Shown: positions 7,854 to 15,254 of the stretch, piece after piece
How the letters are laid out: every line of letters begins with the position of its first letter
How positions within the stretch are numbered: position 1 is the first letter of the stretch
Source of the DNA: a virus
DNA: 38,909 nt
IMG/VR virus record: IMGVR_UViG_3300020562_000001
Location: 1-38,909 of that record
Direction: 5' to 3' (one strand)
Made by a program: the position numbers and the translations under genes
The notes under the pieces: generated by a model
The model's input: the letters and a program-made list of their open reading frames with translations, nothing else
The model's database searches: none
What the model was told of the DNA's origin: nothing

Positions 7854-8756
7854 ATGAGTAGAGAAGTAATCGTTCATAGCGATAGCATTGATGATGACAT
7901 TCGTCTTGCTAACGCGCTTGCACAGTCCGGGTTCTACAAGGACATCAAGGACGCAGCAGCCGGCGTAGTCAAGCTTCGTATCGCTCGCGAGTTCGGACTC
8001 GGCCTGAAAGGAATCAGCGATGTTCATATCGTTGAGGGCAAGCCGACGCTCGCATACCAAGCTATCCTTGGCATGGTCAGGCGTTACGTTGGCCCGTTCG
8101 GATCGGATCGCTACTCGTTCAAGTATCTCCGCCGGGACGAGGAGTGCGTTGAGATTGAGTGGACGATCAACGGCGAGGCCATTGGCACTAGCAAGTGCGA
8201 CACTGATGATGCGAAGCGCATGGGCCTTGCTGGTCGAGGTACGTGGCAGAAGTATCCGCGTCAGATGCGCACCGCTCGCGCCGTAACCGAAGGCGTGAAT
8301 GCTTTCATGCCGGAGGTAATCGGTGGTAGCATCTACACCCCGGAGGAGTTGGGCGACGACTCCGGTTTCAATGGCGGGGAGGGTGGTGCATCCTCCTCTA
8401 AGGTGGCCTCCTCAGGCACCATCCTCCCCTCCTCCACTCTCACTCTGAAGCCTGCCGAAACGGAGGACGCGGTTGTTGAGGCGATGGTCGTTGAGGCAAT
8501 CAAGACGATGGACGCTGCGGAGGAAACAGTAGAGGGCGAAGTGATTGACCCGACTCCGGGCTGGGTCGATGCGGCCAAGGCGTTCTTCGCATCCTTGTCT
8601 AAGGAGGAGAAGGTTGAGGCTGGCAAGCTGTTGAGGATTCACGGCTACTTGCCCGATGGGAAACTAACGCAGGCTCAGGTGTACGAGTCGCTGGCGGAAA
8701 CGCTTGGCGTTCGCTGCGTCGAGCTTGACATTGTGATCAAGGAGTTGGCAGCATGA
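7854..8756 (+). CDS. RecT-like single-strand annealing recombinase
   Basis: 300 residues from ATG 7854; ATG 7851 is also possible, but TTGGAGG at 7842-7848 is better spaced for 7854. The N-terminal ~170 residues fit a phage RecT-like annealase family: helices, LRIAREFGLGLKGISDVHIV, GKPTLAYQAI, then SKCDTDDAKRMGL, WQKYPRQMRTARAVTEGV and GGSIYTPEEL. The rest is an acidic, low-complexity linker (Ser/Thr/Glu-rich) and a small helical tail. It should pair complementary single strands made by the exonuclease encoded next, with which it overlaps by four bases. Together with SSB it likely supports recombination-dependent replication or repair. Confidence 0.75.
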   Translation: MSREVIVHSDSIDDDIRLANALAQSGFYKDIKDAAAGVVKLRIAREFGLGLKGISDVHIVEGKPTLAYQAILGMVRRYVGPFGSDRYSFKYLRRDEECVEIEWTINGEAIGTSKCDTDDAKRMGLAGRGTWQKYPRQMRTARAVTEGVNAFMPEVIGGSIYTPEELGDDSGFNGGEGGASSSKVASSGTILPSSTLTLKPAETEDAVVEAMVVEAIKTMDAAEETVEGEVIDPTPGWVDAAKAFFASLSKEEKVEAGKLLRIHGYLPDGKLTQAQVYESLAETLGVRCVELDIVIKELAA

Positions 8757-9598
8757 CGAGCATTCCCGGCGGACAAGTATCCGCCAGCAAGTTCAGTACC
8801 GCATTCGGCAGGGCCGGGTGCGGCATGAAGTTCTACTACCGCTACATCGAAGGCATCAAAGGCGCAGTCAACGCAAGCCTGCTGACCGGCATCGCCTTTG
8901 ACGAAGCGACCAGGCAGTACCACGACAACCTGATCGCCGGCACCCTTATCGAAGATCCCGAGGTTGTCTTTACTGAGGCGTGGAACAATCCGCCGGAGAC
9001 AAACAAGGATGGAGAAGTCATCGAGTACGACTTGTCTGATCAGCCGGATGATCTTATCGGCAGCGCACTGCACGCTCTCGCTGTGTACGAGCAGACAACG
9101 AAGGACACGATCAAGCCGATTGCTACGCAGGTGTACGTGGAGCAGGGCTTTGAGGAGACTGACGCTAAGCTCATTGGCTACATTGATTTGATCGAGGCTG
9201 CTGATAATGGGATCTGCGTGTCGGATATTAAGACGAGTATCTCTCCGCGTAAGAAGTGGACGGAGGCTGACGCTGCGCGCGACGCACAGCTCGGCATCTA
9301 TAGTCTTCTTGCTGATGGTGATGTGACGACGGTTGGTTGGCGGCACGCGCGTATCGGTGGGAAGGTTGAGGTTGGTGCGACTCACGTTGCTGCGCCGAAG
9401 AAGGAAGTGGTGTTGGCGCGAGTCACGGGTTGGATGAACACGCTGGAGGCGTGGTGTCAGACGGGGAACTTTCCGCCGACTGGTCTTGACCGTGATGCGT
9501 GGGTTTGTTCGGAGAAGTATTGTGACTATTATCATCGCTGCGAGTTTGGCAGCAAGTCTCAGAGCGTTATCCCTGTCAACATTGGAGGAACCAAGTGA
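8753..9598 (+). CDS. PD-(D/E)XK exonuclease with probable Fe-S cluster (Cas4/AddB-like)
   Basis: 281 residues. Nuclease core features are GYIDLI, VSDIKTS (D-x-K active-site strand) and the QLGIYSLL helix (QxxxY motif), as in RecB/Cas4-type nucleases. One cysteine near the N-terminus (Cys 23 in RAGCG) and three near the C-terminus (CSEKYCDYYHRC) match the four-cysteine iron-sulfur staple of AddB/Cas4 enzymes. It overlaps the annealase upstream and SSB downstream by four bases each, forming an exonuclease-annealase-SSB set analogous to lambda Red. It would resect DNA ends to give single strands. Cas4 proper is unlikely, because no cas1/cas2 genes or CRISPR array are present. Confidence 0.8.
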   Translation: MTSIPGGQVSASKFSTAFGRAGCGMKFYYRYIEGIKGAVNASLLTGIAFDEATRQYHDNLIAGTLIEDPEVVFTEAWNNPPETNKDGEVIEYDLSDQPDDLIGSALHALAVYEQTTKDTIKPIATQVYVEQGFEETDAKLIGYIDLIEAADNGICVSDIKTSISPRKKWTEADAARDAQLGIYSLLADGDVTTVGWRHARIGGKVEVGATHVAAPKKEVVLARVTGWMNTLEAWCQTGNFPPTGLDRDAWVCSEKYCDYYHRCEFGSKSQSVIPVNIGGTK

Positions 9599-9960
9599 GC
9601 GCGTGTCATGTAAACATTATCGGCCGACTGACGGCTGACCCCGAAGCGAAAGTCCCAGCAAGCGGAGCGTCGTACACTCGGCTCCGCCTAGCGTGGAACG
9701 CACGCAAGGACGAACCAGGCTACATCGACGCCACCTTGTTCGGCAAGAGTGGCGAGATCGCAGCGAAGTACCTGACGAAAGGCAGCCAGCTCTCGATCAT
9801 GGGCGCTCGCCTAGAGTGGCGACAGTACGAGAAGGAAGGCGAGGCGACAAAGCGCACCGCTTACTCTCTCGTCGGCGGGGATTTGATCCTGCTCGGTAGC
9901 AAGAATGATGCTGAGCAGGCGAGTCCGAAGGTGTCCACCGATGATGACATTCCGTTCTGA
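9595..9960 (+). CDS. ssb: Single-stranded DNA-binding protein
   Basis: 121 residues with a GTG start overlapping the exonuclease stop. The OB-fold pattern is clear: HVNIIGRLTADPEAK, TRLRLAWNARK, YIDATLFGKSGEIAAKYLTKGSQLSIMG, RLEWRQYEK. The C-terminus ends in DDDIPF, the acidic tip that recruits partner proteins in bacterial SSBs. It protects and organises the single strands made during recombination and replication. The tip suggests that it can contact host partners normally bound by host SSB. Confidence 0.9.
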   Translation: MSACHVNIIGRLTADPEAKVPASGASYTRLRLAWNARKDEPGYIDATLFGKSGEIAAKYLTKGSQLSIMGARLEWRQYEKEGEATKRTAYSLVGGDLILLGSKNDAEQASPKVSTDDDIPF

Positions 9961-10385
9961 TGTGGCCGCGCATACTACTCGTCCTTCTCGTCATCGTCTG
10001 CTTTGTGCTGGCGATGCTCAGCCCCGAAGTGGGCTGGTCGAAGGCGAAGCTCCCGCCGCACTACGAGCAGTGGCTCAAGACTTGCCGAGTGGAACAGCCA
10101 AGTGGGAAACCCGGCAAGTGGGCGAGTATCAAGTGGAAGCACGACGGGGCTGGGATAACGTACCCGGGTGGGTGCGGCTTCACGATTCCGAACTGGCGGG
10201 ATCACAAGCCGAAGGGCGCACCCGAGCGCATGTCGGACGCAACGCCGGCGCAACAGTTGTGGGCGTGCGAGAACATCTACACGTTCTACTTAAGACTGAG
10301 CGGCAGTCACAGGTACGCATCGACAGTTTGGGACGCGAACCACAGCATCCTGGGATGGTACGGATTCACGGAGGAGACATGGTAA
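9960..10385 (+). CDS. Membrane-anchored Rpf/transglycosylase-like wall enzyme (tentative)
   Basis: 141 residues. An N-terminal hydrophobic segment (residues ~4-21, RILLVLLVIVCFVLAML) acts as signal or anchor. The rest resembles actinobacterial Rpf/lysozyme-like domains in spacing: W..C.VEQPSG (possible catalytic Glu), GGCGFTIPNW, then a conserved-looking ERMSDATPAQQLWACENIY helix and a Trp-rich end. It overlaps SSB (TGATG) and the oxidoreductase downstream by seven bases. Cleavage of glycan strands is a prediction from pattern only. Its place among DNA genes, away from the lysis block, is odd. It may act from the inner-membrane side early in infection. Confidence 0.5.
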   Translation: MWPRILLVLLVIVCFVLAMLSPEVGWSKAKLPPHYEQWLKTCRVEQPSGKPGKWASIKWKHDGAGITYPGGCGFTIPNWRDHKPKGAPERMSDATPAQQLWACENIYTFYLRLSGSHRYASTVWDANHSILGWYGFTEETW

Positions 10386-11311
10386 AAGTCATTCTCGTTG
10401 GTCACGGATACTTTGGTTCTCTCTATCGAGAGCGCATCCTGAAGCACAAGCAACTCAAACTTGTTGGCGTTGTTGATAAGGATCTTAGTCGGCTAGTCGA
10501 GTTTCGTGGCACGAACCTTGGCGAGTCGTACGAAGCGTGTGCTGACAGTATCGACCATGACGCAGTAGTCGTATGCACACCACCGCAGCATCACGCAAGC
10601 ATCAGCATCAGCGCACTAGAACGAGGGAAGAATGTTCTCTGCATGAAGCCGGGAGCTATGACTGAGGCCGAGGCCGAAGCTGTGACGAAGGCAGTGAACG
10701 TAGGCAATGGTCGTTTCTTCGTGGATTACACGATGCTGAACGCTCCCGAAATAGACTTCGTTACTGGGCTGATTGGAATGGTTGGCCTCTTAGGTAACTT
10801 CTCGTCGGCTCGGCACGTAGTTACTGGGCCAAAGCCAGAAGGTATCGTGCGGGATCTTCTCTGCCATGACGTAGCCATGCTGGAACATTTGGGCCTTGCG
10901 AGTAATTATCTGAACGTGACATGCGTGATGACAAGTGGCGTGAGTGCGACGGCGATCATCACTCGTCCGAACGGCCAACGTCTCGCATACATGAACGCTA
11001 GTTACAACGCTACGTATCCTCGAAAGGACACGCGCTTCAAAGCTGAGGAGATGCGCGCCGTAACGAACCCTGGCCTTACCGTTACGTGGGATCAGAACCA
11101 GAAGTCAGTCAGCGTCGCGTCGCAAGGTAAGAGCATTGATGTTCAGTTCCGACACGATCCTGATCTGATCACGCGCTCGTTGGATACGTTCGCTGATCCG
11201 TGGTACTCGCTACTGGTCGAGGGGCAAACGTATCGTCGCATCATGCGTATCCTTCACGCAATGCAGCACTCTGCTGACAATGATGGCATTGTCGTCAGCG
11301 TCCCATCGTGA
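10379..11311 (+). CDS. Gfo/Idh/MocA-family NAD(P)-dependent oxidoreductase
   Basis: 310 residues, normal length for the family. The N-terminal Rossmann fold starts with VILVGHGYFGSLY (GxGxxG), with VGVVDKD as the second strand, AVVVCTPPQHHASISISAL, and NVLCMKPGAM at the place of the family EKP motif, whose lysine is kept. The C-terminal half is the alpha/beta substrate domain (VRDLLCHDVAMLEHLG). Members oxidise or reduce sugar alcohols and nucleotide sugars. The frame is open upstream to 9905, but the ATG at 10379 matches the conserved domain start. The substrate is unknown. A joint role with the glycosyltransferase at 28359 in making a modified sugar is inference. Confidence 0.85.
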   Translation: MVKVILVGHGYFGSLYRERILKHKQLKLVGVVDKDLSRLVEFRGTNLGESYEACADSIDHDAVVVCTPPQHHASISISALERGKNVLCMKPGAMTEAEAEAVTKAVNVGNGRFFVDYTMLNAPEIDFVTGLIGMVGLLGNFSSARHVVTGPKPEGIVRDLLCHDVAMLEHLGLASNYLNVTCVMTSGVSATAIITRPNGQRLAYMNASYNATYPRKDTRFKAEEMRAVTNPGLTVTWDQNQKSVSVASQGKSIDVQFRHDPDLITRSLDTFADPWYSLLVEGQTYRRIMRILHAMQHSADNDGIVVSVPS

Positions 11312-11430
11312 AGGTGTGGTGCAGCAAGTGTGCTGACTACACGCTATTGAATGCTCGTAAGGTTTGCTTGTTCTGTGACTCTAAGATCACAGAGAAGAAC
11401 ATCATCAAAGCACGGAAGGAGTCGAGATGA
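11308..11430 (+). CDS. 40-residue zinc-ribbon microprotein
   Basis: GTG start overlapping the oxidoreductase stop, and its own stop overlaps the next ATG (ATGA). The 40-residue product has WCSKC near the start and CLFCDSK near residues 20-25, i.e. two CxxC knuckles, followed by a basic helix. This is a minimal zinc ribbon, possibly binding nucleic acid or a protein partner. Exact coupling at both ends supports translation. Confidence 0.6.
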   Translation: MKVWCSKCADYTLLNARKVCLFCDSKITEKNIIKARKESR

Positions 11431-11729
11431 GTGAGTGGCAGAAGATTGAGAACCAGCTTGCCAATGGCGTCGAGGATTTGTATGAGGAGTGCCTGGTCTT
11501 GTGGGAAGATAAGATGAATCGCCAGACGGATGGTGCGTGGTCAAGGTTTGTTGCTGAGTGTAAGGCTCGGTACGAGGCGGGTCGTAAGGAGCATGAGGCT
11601 ACGTCGTCTACGTGGGAAGCGTGGAGTGACGAAGAGTTTGCTGCAAACATTCGCGAGGAGCTGATGGATTTTGTGATCTATTCTGCTGCTCGTACCAATC
11701 GTATGCTCACTCGTCATGCGCGTAGGTAG
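11427..11729 (+). CDS. Hypothetical helical protein
   Basis: 100 residues, charged and probably all helical (QKIENQLANGVEDLYEECL, EEFAANIREELMDFVIYSAA). The EELMDFVIY stretch faintly recalls all-alpha NTP pyrophosphohydrolases (MazG-like), but the full metal-binding set is not visible, so this is not assigned. It overlaps the zinc-ribbon gene upstream and the methyltransferase downstream by 14 bases, in one operon. Confidence 0.6.
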   Translation: MSEWQKIENQLANGVEDLYEECLVLWEDKMNRQTDGAWSRFVAECKARYEAGRKEHEATSSTWEAWSDEEFAANIREELMDFVIYSAARTNRMLTRHARR

Positions 11730-12750
11730 CACGTTCACTGGCGTTGGCGGCGCAGACATGGGCTTTGAGGCTGCTGGCATGACGGTTGCGTGGCAGTGCG
11801 AACTGGATGCGTGGAAGCGCAGCGTTCTTGCTGCTCACTATCCGAGCATCCCTATCTATGATGACATTACAACATTGTTTGATCCCGAACCAGTAGACCT
11901 TATGGTCGGCGGGTTCCCATGCCAAGACTTGTCCATTGCAGGCAAACGAAAAGGATTTACTGGTGAACGATCAGTCCTCGCTTTTGAGTTCCTCCGACTT
12001 GCAGAAACTCTCAAGCCACGATGGCTCGTACTTGAGAATGTTCCAGGCCTCCTCTCTTCCAACAAGGGACTTGACTTCCAACGACTCTTGCGAGAAGTGG
12101 CCGCTTGTGGGTACGGCGTGGGGTACCGCTGCTTGGACGCCAGATATTTCGGAGTACCGCAGCGGCGCCGGCGAATCTTCGTTGTCGCCCGTCGAGTTGA
12201 AGCTGGTGTCGATCCTAGAGCCGCTAGTGGATTCGCGTTACAATCTCTCTGCGAAAGCGGCGGCGGGGATCTTACGTCGTGCGTCCCGCCGTGGCAGGAC
12301 ACTGCCCGAACCGTTGGGGGCGGCGCTGAAGAGGGTCGCATCGTCGGAGCTCTAAGCGCGCGAGGTTATACGCAGTACACGGATCAAGAGTTTGTGCGTG
12401 GCGGCCAGCTCGTAACCGGGGACGACATGATTGCGTATCGTAAGAGTGCGCGTGTAAATGCTGATCCAGATTCGCCTGAGACTTGGGTTGATGATGGTCG
12501 GGCGAACACGCTGAACAGGTTTGATGTTGGTGATGTGCGCACTACGCACGCTGTGGTCGGTTCAGTGGTACGAAGACTTTGCCCAACGGAAACCGAGGCA
12601 CTGATGGGCTGGCCGCGCAACTGGACGGCACCCGAAGGCGTCAAGGCACCAGACTCTCGACGCTACGCAGCATGCGGCGACGGCATCGTTGCTAACGTGG
12701 CGTACTGGATTGGACAACGCATCATGCAGATTGACAAGGAGACACAGTGA
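11716..12750 (+). CDS. DNA (cytosine-5) methyltransferase
   Basis: 344 residues with the motif order of C5-cytosine methyltransferases. Motif I is TFTGVGGADMGFEAAG. Motif IV is GGFPCQDLSIAG, with catalytic Cys about residue 69. Motif VI is LENVPG near 107, motif VIII is PQRRRRIF near 148, a variable target-recognition region spans ~160-290, and motif X is YAACGDGIVANV. It transfers a methyl group from S-adenosylmethionine to cytosine in a specific site. No partner restriction enzyme is nearby, so it is an orphan that probably protects phage DNA from host restriction. It overlaps the RuvC-like gene by four bases. The target site cannot be predicted. Confidence 0.92.
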   Translation: MRVGSTFTGVGGADMGFEAAGMTVAWQCELDAWKRSVLAAHYPSIPIYDDITTLFDPEPVDLMVGGFPCQDLSIAGKRKGFTGERSVLAFEFLRLAETLKPRWLVLENVPGLLSSNKGLDFQRLLREVAACGYGVGYRCLDARYFGVPQRRRRIFVVARRVEAGVDPRAASGFALQSLCESGGGDLTSCVPPWQDTARTVGGGAEEGRIVGALSARGYTQYTDQEFVRGGQLVTGDDMIAYRKSARVNADPDSPETWVDDGRANTLNRFDVGDVRTTHAVVGSVVRRLCPTETEALMGWPRNWTAPEGVKAPDSRRYAACGDGIVANVAYWIGQRIMQIDKETQ

Positions 12751-13232
12751 GTAAGCATTATCTTGGACTAGACGTAAGCCCCCTCCGTATCGGATGGGCA
12801 GTAGTCGAAGGCCAAGGGGATGATGCTGAGATCACTGATCACGGAGTCATCATCTTCGACAGCAAAGCATGGGTCACGCCGGGGATGCGCAGCGACAGGC
12901 TTGAGGACTTGGCGGATAAGCACGCCAGCATTGACATGGTTGGCCTGGAGGCCGTGTTTGTCGGGCCGAACAAGCTTGGTTCTATTCGTGCTGCGATGGC
13001 GCTCGGTCAGGTCGAGAGCATTGTGGATTACTTGTGGCCCGAGGTGGATCAGAAGATCCTTGTCGCTACGCAGTGGCGAGCGGCGTGTGGCATTGCCCAG
13101 GGTGGTAAGGCCGGCGTGATGGATTGGTCGGTGAGTGCGTGTCGTGCTTACGGTGTGCATCCTCCTGAGAATCAGGATGCTGCTGATGCTACGGCGATTG
13201 CGTGGGCAACGATGGTGCGGGACGATGGATGA
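12747..13232 (+). CDS. RuvC-like Holliday junction resolvase
   Basis: 161 residues, the usual length of RuvC. RNase H-fold metal ligands are visible: Asp 9 in YLGLDVS, Glu 68 in VGLEAVFVG, and Asp 144 and Asp 147 in NQDAADATAIA. IRAAMALGQVE matches the RuvC helix. It should cut four-way junctions left by the recombination system and so help resolve branched DNA before packaging. GTG start overlapping the methyltransferase stop; it overlaps the next gene by eight bases. Confidence 0.88.
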   Translation: MSKHYLGLDVSPLRIGWAVVEGQGDDAEITDHGVIIFDSKAWVTPGMRSDRLEDLADKHASIDMVGLEAVFVGPNKLGSIRAAMALGQVESIVDYLWPEVDQKILVATQWRAACGIAQGGKAGVMDWSVSACRAYGVHPPENQDAADATAIAWATMVRDDG

Positions 13233-13752
13233 GCATTGGTTAGACAGAGCTATCGAGGATAAGCTTGGTGAGGTTATTGATAGGTACCGGGCGCAGGGCA
13301 AGGCAGTCAATAACGTTGGCGCGCTCAGAACTAGGGTTGCTGCTGACATCCAAGGGTTGCGTGGCACTGCTGCTTGGGTGTCGCTAAAGCAGAAGTATGA
13401 TCCTGCTCCGCGGGTTAGGGTTGGTCAGTGTACTGCGTGCAGCAAGCCTTTCCAGCGAGACTCTGTTAGTGCTTGGCTTGAGGATAAGAAGGGTTGGGAG
13501 TTCTGTTCGAAGGAGTGTATGGAGGATGAGAAGCATCATCCGATTAGTTGGGCAGAGTTCAAGGGTCGGGTGCGTGAGAAGGGTAGTGTGAGTACGCATC
13601 GGTTGGAGATTGTGGATGGAGAGCTGGTTCCTGGTGGGCAGATTACGATTACGTGGGACGAAATCAAAAACGTGGGAAAGCCTATCCCCGACTTGCCTTC
13701 GAGTGGTGTTGCTGCTGCTGTTGCTGTTGATGATGAGATAGAGTGGGACTAA
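13225..13752 (+). CDS. Zinc-binding hypothetical protein of the recombination operon
   Basis: 175 residues from ATG 13225, overlapping the RuvC-like gene. The N-terminal 55 residues are helical (DRAIEDKLGEVIDRYR). The centre has a treble-clef or zinc-ribbon pattern, CTAC at 69-72 and FCSKEC at 94-98. The C-terminus ends in an acidic tail (DDEIEWD) after an Ala/Val stretch, somewhat like the protein-recruiting tail of SSB. No family recognised. A DNA-binding or replication accessory role is plausible from neighbours only. Confidence 0.7.
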   Translation: MDEHWLDRAIEDKLGEVIDRYRAQGKAVNNVGALRTRVAADIQGLRGTAAWVSLKQKYDPAPRVRVGQCTACSKPFQRDSVSAWLEDKKGWEFCSKECMEDEKHHPISWAEFKGRVREKGSVSTHRLEIVDGELVPGGQITITWDEIKNVGKPIPDLPSSGVAAAVAVDDEIEWD

Positions 13753-13782
13753 TCGTGTAGCATTTGTTGCAAGGGAGATGTG

Positions 13783-13857
13783 ATGAGAGACTTGATTCCG
13801 TACGTGATCCTTGCTTTACTAGTCTTGTTCCTCACAACTAAGGCAGGGAGAACATGA
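13783..13857 (+). CDS. 24-residue single-pass membrane peptide
   Basis: ATG 13783 follows AAGGGAG (13771-13777) by five bases, and its stop overlaps the next ATG (ATGA). The product is nearly all one hydrophobic helix (YVILALLVLFL) with charged ends. Good initiation signals and exact coupling support translation. Function unknown. Confidence 0.5.
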   Translation: MRDLIPYVILALLVLFLTTKAGRT

Positions 13858-14036
13858 CTAACTGGTTGGAACAGGCATCCGTGTCGTTAGACAAAGCGAT
13901 GCATGAGTATCGCCACAACACTTACTTGCATCAAGTAACGGGCAACGAAGATAAGCGCGTCCGCTATGCGTGTCGTGTTGCGTACGAAGAAGGTCTGCGC
14001 AATGCGGAGCGAATGCGTAAGGAGGAGAAGGCATGA
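13854..14036 (+). CDS. Small hypothetical protein
   Basis: 60 residues, charged and helical, ending in a Lys/Glu-rich tail (RNAERMRKEEKA). It overlaps the membrane peptide upstream and the zinc-finger gene downstream by four bases each. No family recognised. The start is fixed by the ATGA overlap. Confidence 0.6.
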   Translation: MTNWLEQASVSLDKAMHEYRHNTYLHQVTGNEDKRVRYACRVAYEEGLRNAERMRKEEKA

Positions 14037-14320
14037 GCGTAATGGAACCACGACATAGCTCGGCGCTATACCGGACGATGTGGCGCAGCGCAATGCAAGC
14101 CCTCGGCAATGCTGAAGCAGCAGACCAGGTGATGCAGAGCCTTGTGGATTCGCACCCGCATCTTGCTGAAGTGTGGGAGGCGAACACTTGCCGCGCGTGC
14201 AAGGCGATCCTGTCGCAGCTAGACAAGGCTGAGGACTCTCCGTACTGCGAGTGCTGTCGGATGGATGCTGACCCGCCAGAGTATTATGATCGCAATCGTA
14301 AGATGTATGGGGGCGAGTGA
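14033..14320 (+). CDS. Small zinc-ribbon protein
   Basis: 95 residues. A helical N-terminal half is followed by a four-cysteine pattern, CRAC at 53-56 and YCECC at 72-75, consistent with one zinc ribbon. The tail is Asp/Tyr-rich. ATG overlaps the previous stop, and its stop overlaps the next ATG (TGATG). No family recognised. Nucleic-acid or protein binding is likely for such ribbons but not shown. Confidence 0.6.
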   Translation: MSVMEPRHSSALYRTMWRSAMQALGNAEAADQVMQSLVDSHPHLAEVWEANTCRACKAILSQLDKAEDSPYCECCRMDADPPEYYDRNRKMYGGE

Positions 14321-14430
14321 TGGTCAAGGGCAGGGTTGGCAGGGCGAAGGCTGCTGCTGCTATGCAGCGTAGGCTTGATCGAGGCGCGGCGAAGGCTGCG
14401 CGTAAAGCGTTGCGTGGCCAGGGGGCTTGA
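14320..14430 (+). CDS. 36-residue basic peptide
   Basis: The TGATG overlap fixes the start. The product is strongly basic and Ala-rich (Arg/Lys about one third; KAAAAMQRRLDRGAAKAARKAL), one amphipathic helix that could bind nucleic acid. It ends at 14430, inside the -35 box of the next promoter, so it closes this operon. Coding status rests on coupling and composition. Confidence 0.45.
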   Translation: MVKGRVGRAKAAAAMQRRLDRGAAKAARKALRGQGA

Positions 14431-14456
14431 CGCGCGTAGCTTTGTGTGTGTAGGAT
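14427..14456 (+). promoter_or_regulatory. Promoter TTGACG-18-TAGGAT
   Basis: -35 TTGACG (14427-14432) and -10 TAGGAT (14451-14456) are separated by 18 bases. It lies 32 bases before ATG 14489, which has a GAGGAGG site. It starts a small-gene transcription unit that ends at the terminator at 16000-16032. Confidence 0.65.
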
Positions 14457-14488
14457 GGGCAGACCCTAGACCTGAGGAGGTCAAAGTA

Positions 14489-14659
14489 ATGGACAAAGTA
14501 GGAACGCTTTTTATCTGGTTGGGCGGGAATCTTTCTGATGGGTTTACCGCCGTTGGCCCGTATCAGAGCTTTGATGATGTCTGCGAGGCGCATGATTGTG
14601 ACGAGGGCTGGCTCATGGTACTTGAGCCGCCGGTGCGTTCCGAGGAGGTGGCGGCATGA
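14489..14659 (+). CDS. Small acidic hypothetical protein
   Basis: 56 residues, first gene after the promoter at 14427, with GAGGAGG nine bases before the ATG. It is acidic and aromatic (LFIWLGGNLSDGF, DEGWLMVLEPP) and probably compact alpha/beta. Its stop overlaps the next start. The frame is open further upstream, but the promoter and ribosome site lie inside that extension, so the short form is right. Confidence 0.65.
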   Translation: MDKVGTLFIWLGGNLSDGFTAVGPYQSFDDVCEAHDCDEGWLMVLEPPVRSEEVAA

Positions 14660-14865
14660 GTAACTACAACTACGGTTGGACGGTGGTTGAGTGCAACCCA
14701 GACGAACGTGGGGCTGATGCGGTGCTCGGCGCGATGGAGTTTTTCCGTACTGAGGCAGAGGCGCTTGCGTTTCTTGCCAATGTTCGTGACGATGATCCGA
14801 TCACGGGCAATGGGTGGACGACTCTTTGTGTTCGCGTGTGGAATCCGAAAGAGGTGGCGGCATGA
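14656..14865 (+). CDS. Small hypothetical protein (GWTV family A)
   Basis: 69 residues beginning MSNYNYGWTV. The first ~12 codons and the preceding GAGGTGGCGGC ribosome region are nearly repeated at the next gene (14862), which begins MSDYEHGWTV. This indicates a local duplication. The body looks like a small alpha/beta protein, with TEAEALAFLANV as a helix. Function unknown. Confidence 0.6.
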   Translation: MSNYNYGWTVVECNPDERGADAVLGAMEFFRTEAEALAFLANVRDDDPITGNGWTTLCVRVWNPKEVAA

Positions 14866-15254
14866 GTGACTACGAACATGGATGGACGGTAGAGCGAGCC
14901 ATAGAGCACATGAACAAGGTACGGGTTACTCACTGGGATAATAGGTTTGATCCGCCGCTTCCATACTATAGAGAAAAAGGGGACAACAGCATGGGCAAGA
15001 TGGGCGAGAAGTTCACAGAGCAGCAAGCCAGCGAGCACGAGGATCGAGGGGAGAACCGATCCGAAGAGCTTGCCGACCTGCTTACCATCGCGGAGATGAC
15101 GGACATCATCGGCGCGCTTTCGTACGCTTGCAACAGTGTGCATTTCCGCACTGATGGAATGTTCGCGATCCGTAGTGTGATGTGGGAAGCAAAGGCCATT
15201 GCCGAGCGTAATGAGTACGCTGGCGACTACGACTACCCGGAGGAGGCATCGTGA
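14862..15254 (+). CDS. Hypothetical protein (GWTV family B)
   Basis: 130 residues from ATG 14862, overlapping the previous stop. The N-terminus repeats that of its neighbour (MSDYEHGWTV), then diverges into a charged linker (GEKFTEQQASEHEDRGENR) and a helical C-terminal half (ELADLLTIAEMTDIIGAL). An in-frame ATG at 14991, preceded by a GGGGACAA stretch, is a possible internal start. Function unknown. Confidence 0.6.
   Translation: MSDYEHGWTVERAIEHMNKVRVTHWDNRFDPPLPYYREKGDNSMGKMGEKFTEQQASEHEDRGENRSEELADLLTIAEMTDIIGALSYACNSVHFRTDGMFAIRSVMWEAKAIAERNEYAGDYDYPEEAS

Noticed and set aside
8753-9598. Cas4 of a CRISPR system
   Set aside because: The Fe-S nuclease sits with an annealase and SSB; no cas1/cas2 genes and no repeat-spacer array are present.
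9905-10378. N-terminal extension of the oxidoreductase
   Set aside because: The extension overlaps SSB and the Rpf-like gene; the Rossmann fold begins exactly at ATG 10379.
11936-12355. Same-strand 139-codon frame inside the methyltransferase
   Set aside because: Overlaps catalytic motifs of a clear C5-methyltransferase in another phase; low-complexity product.
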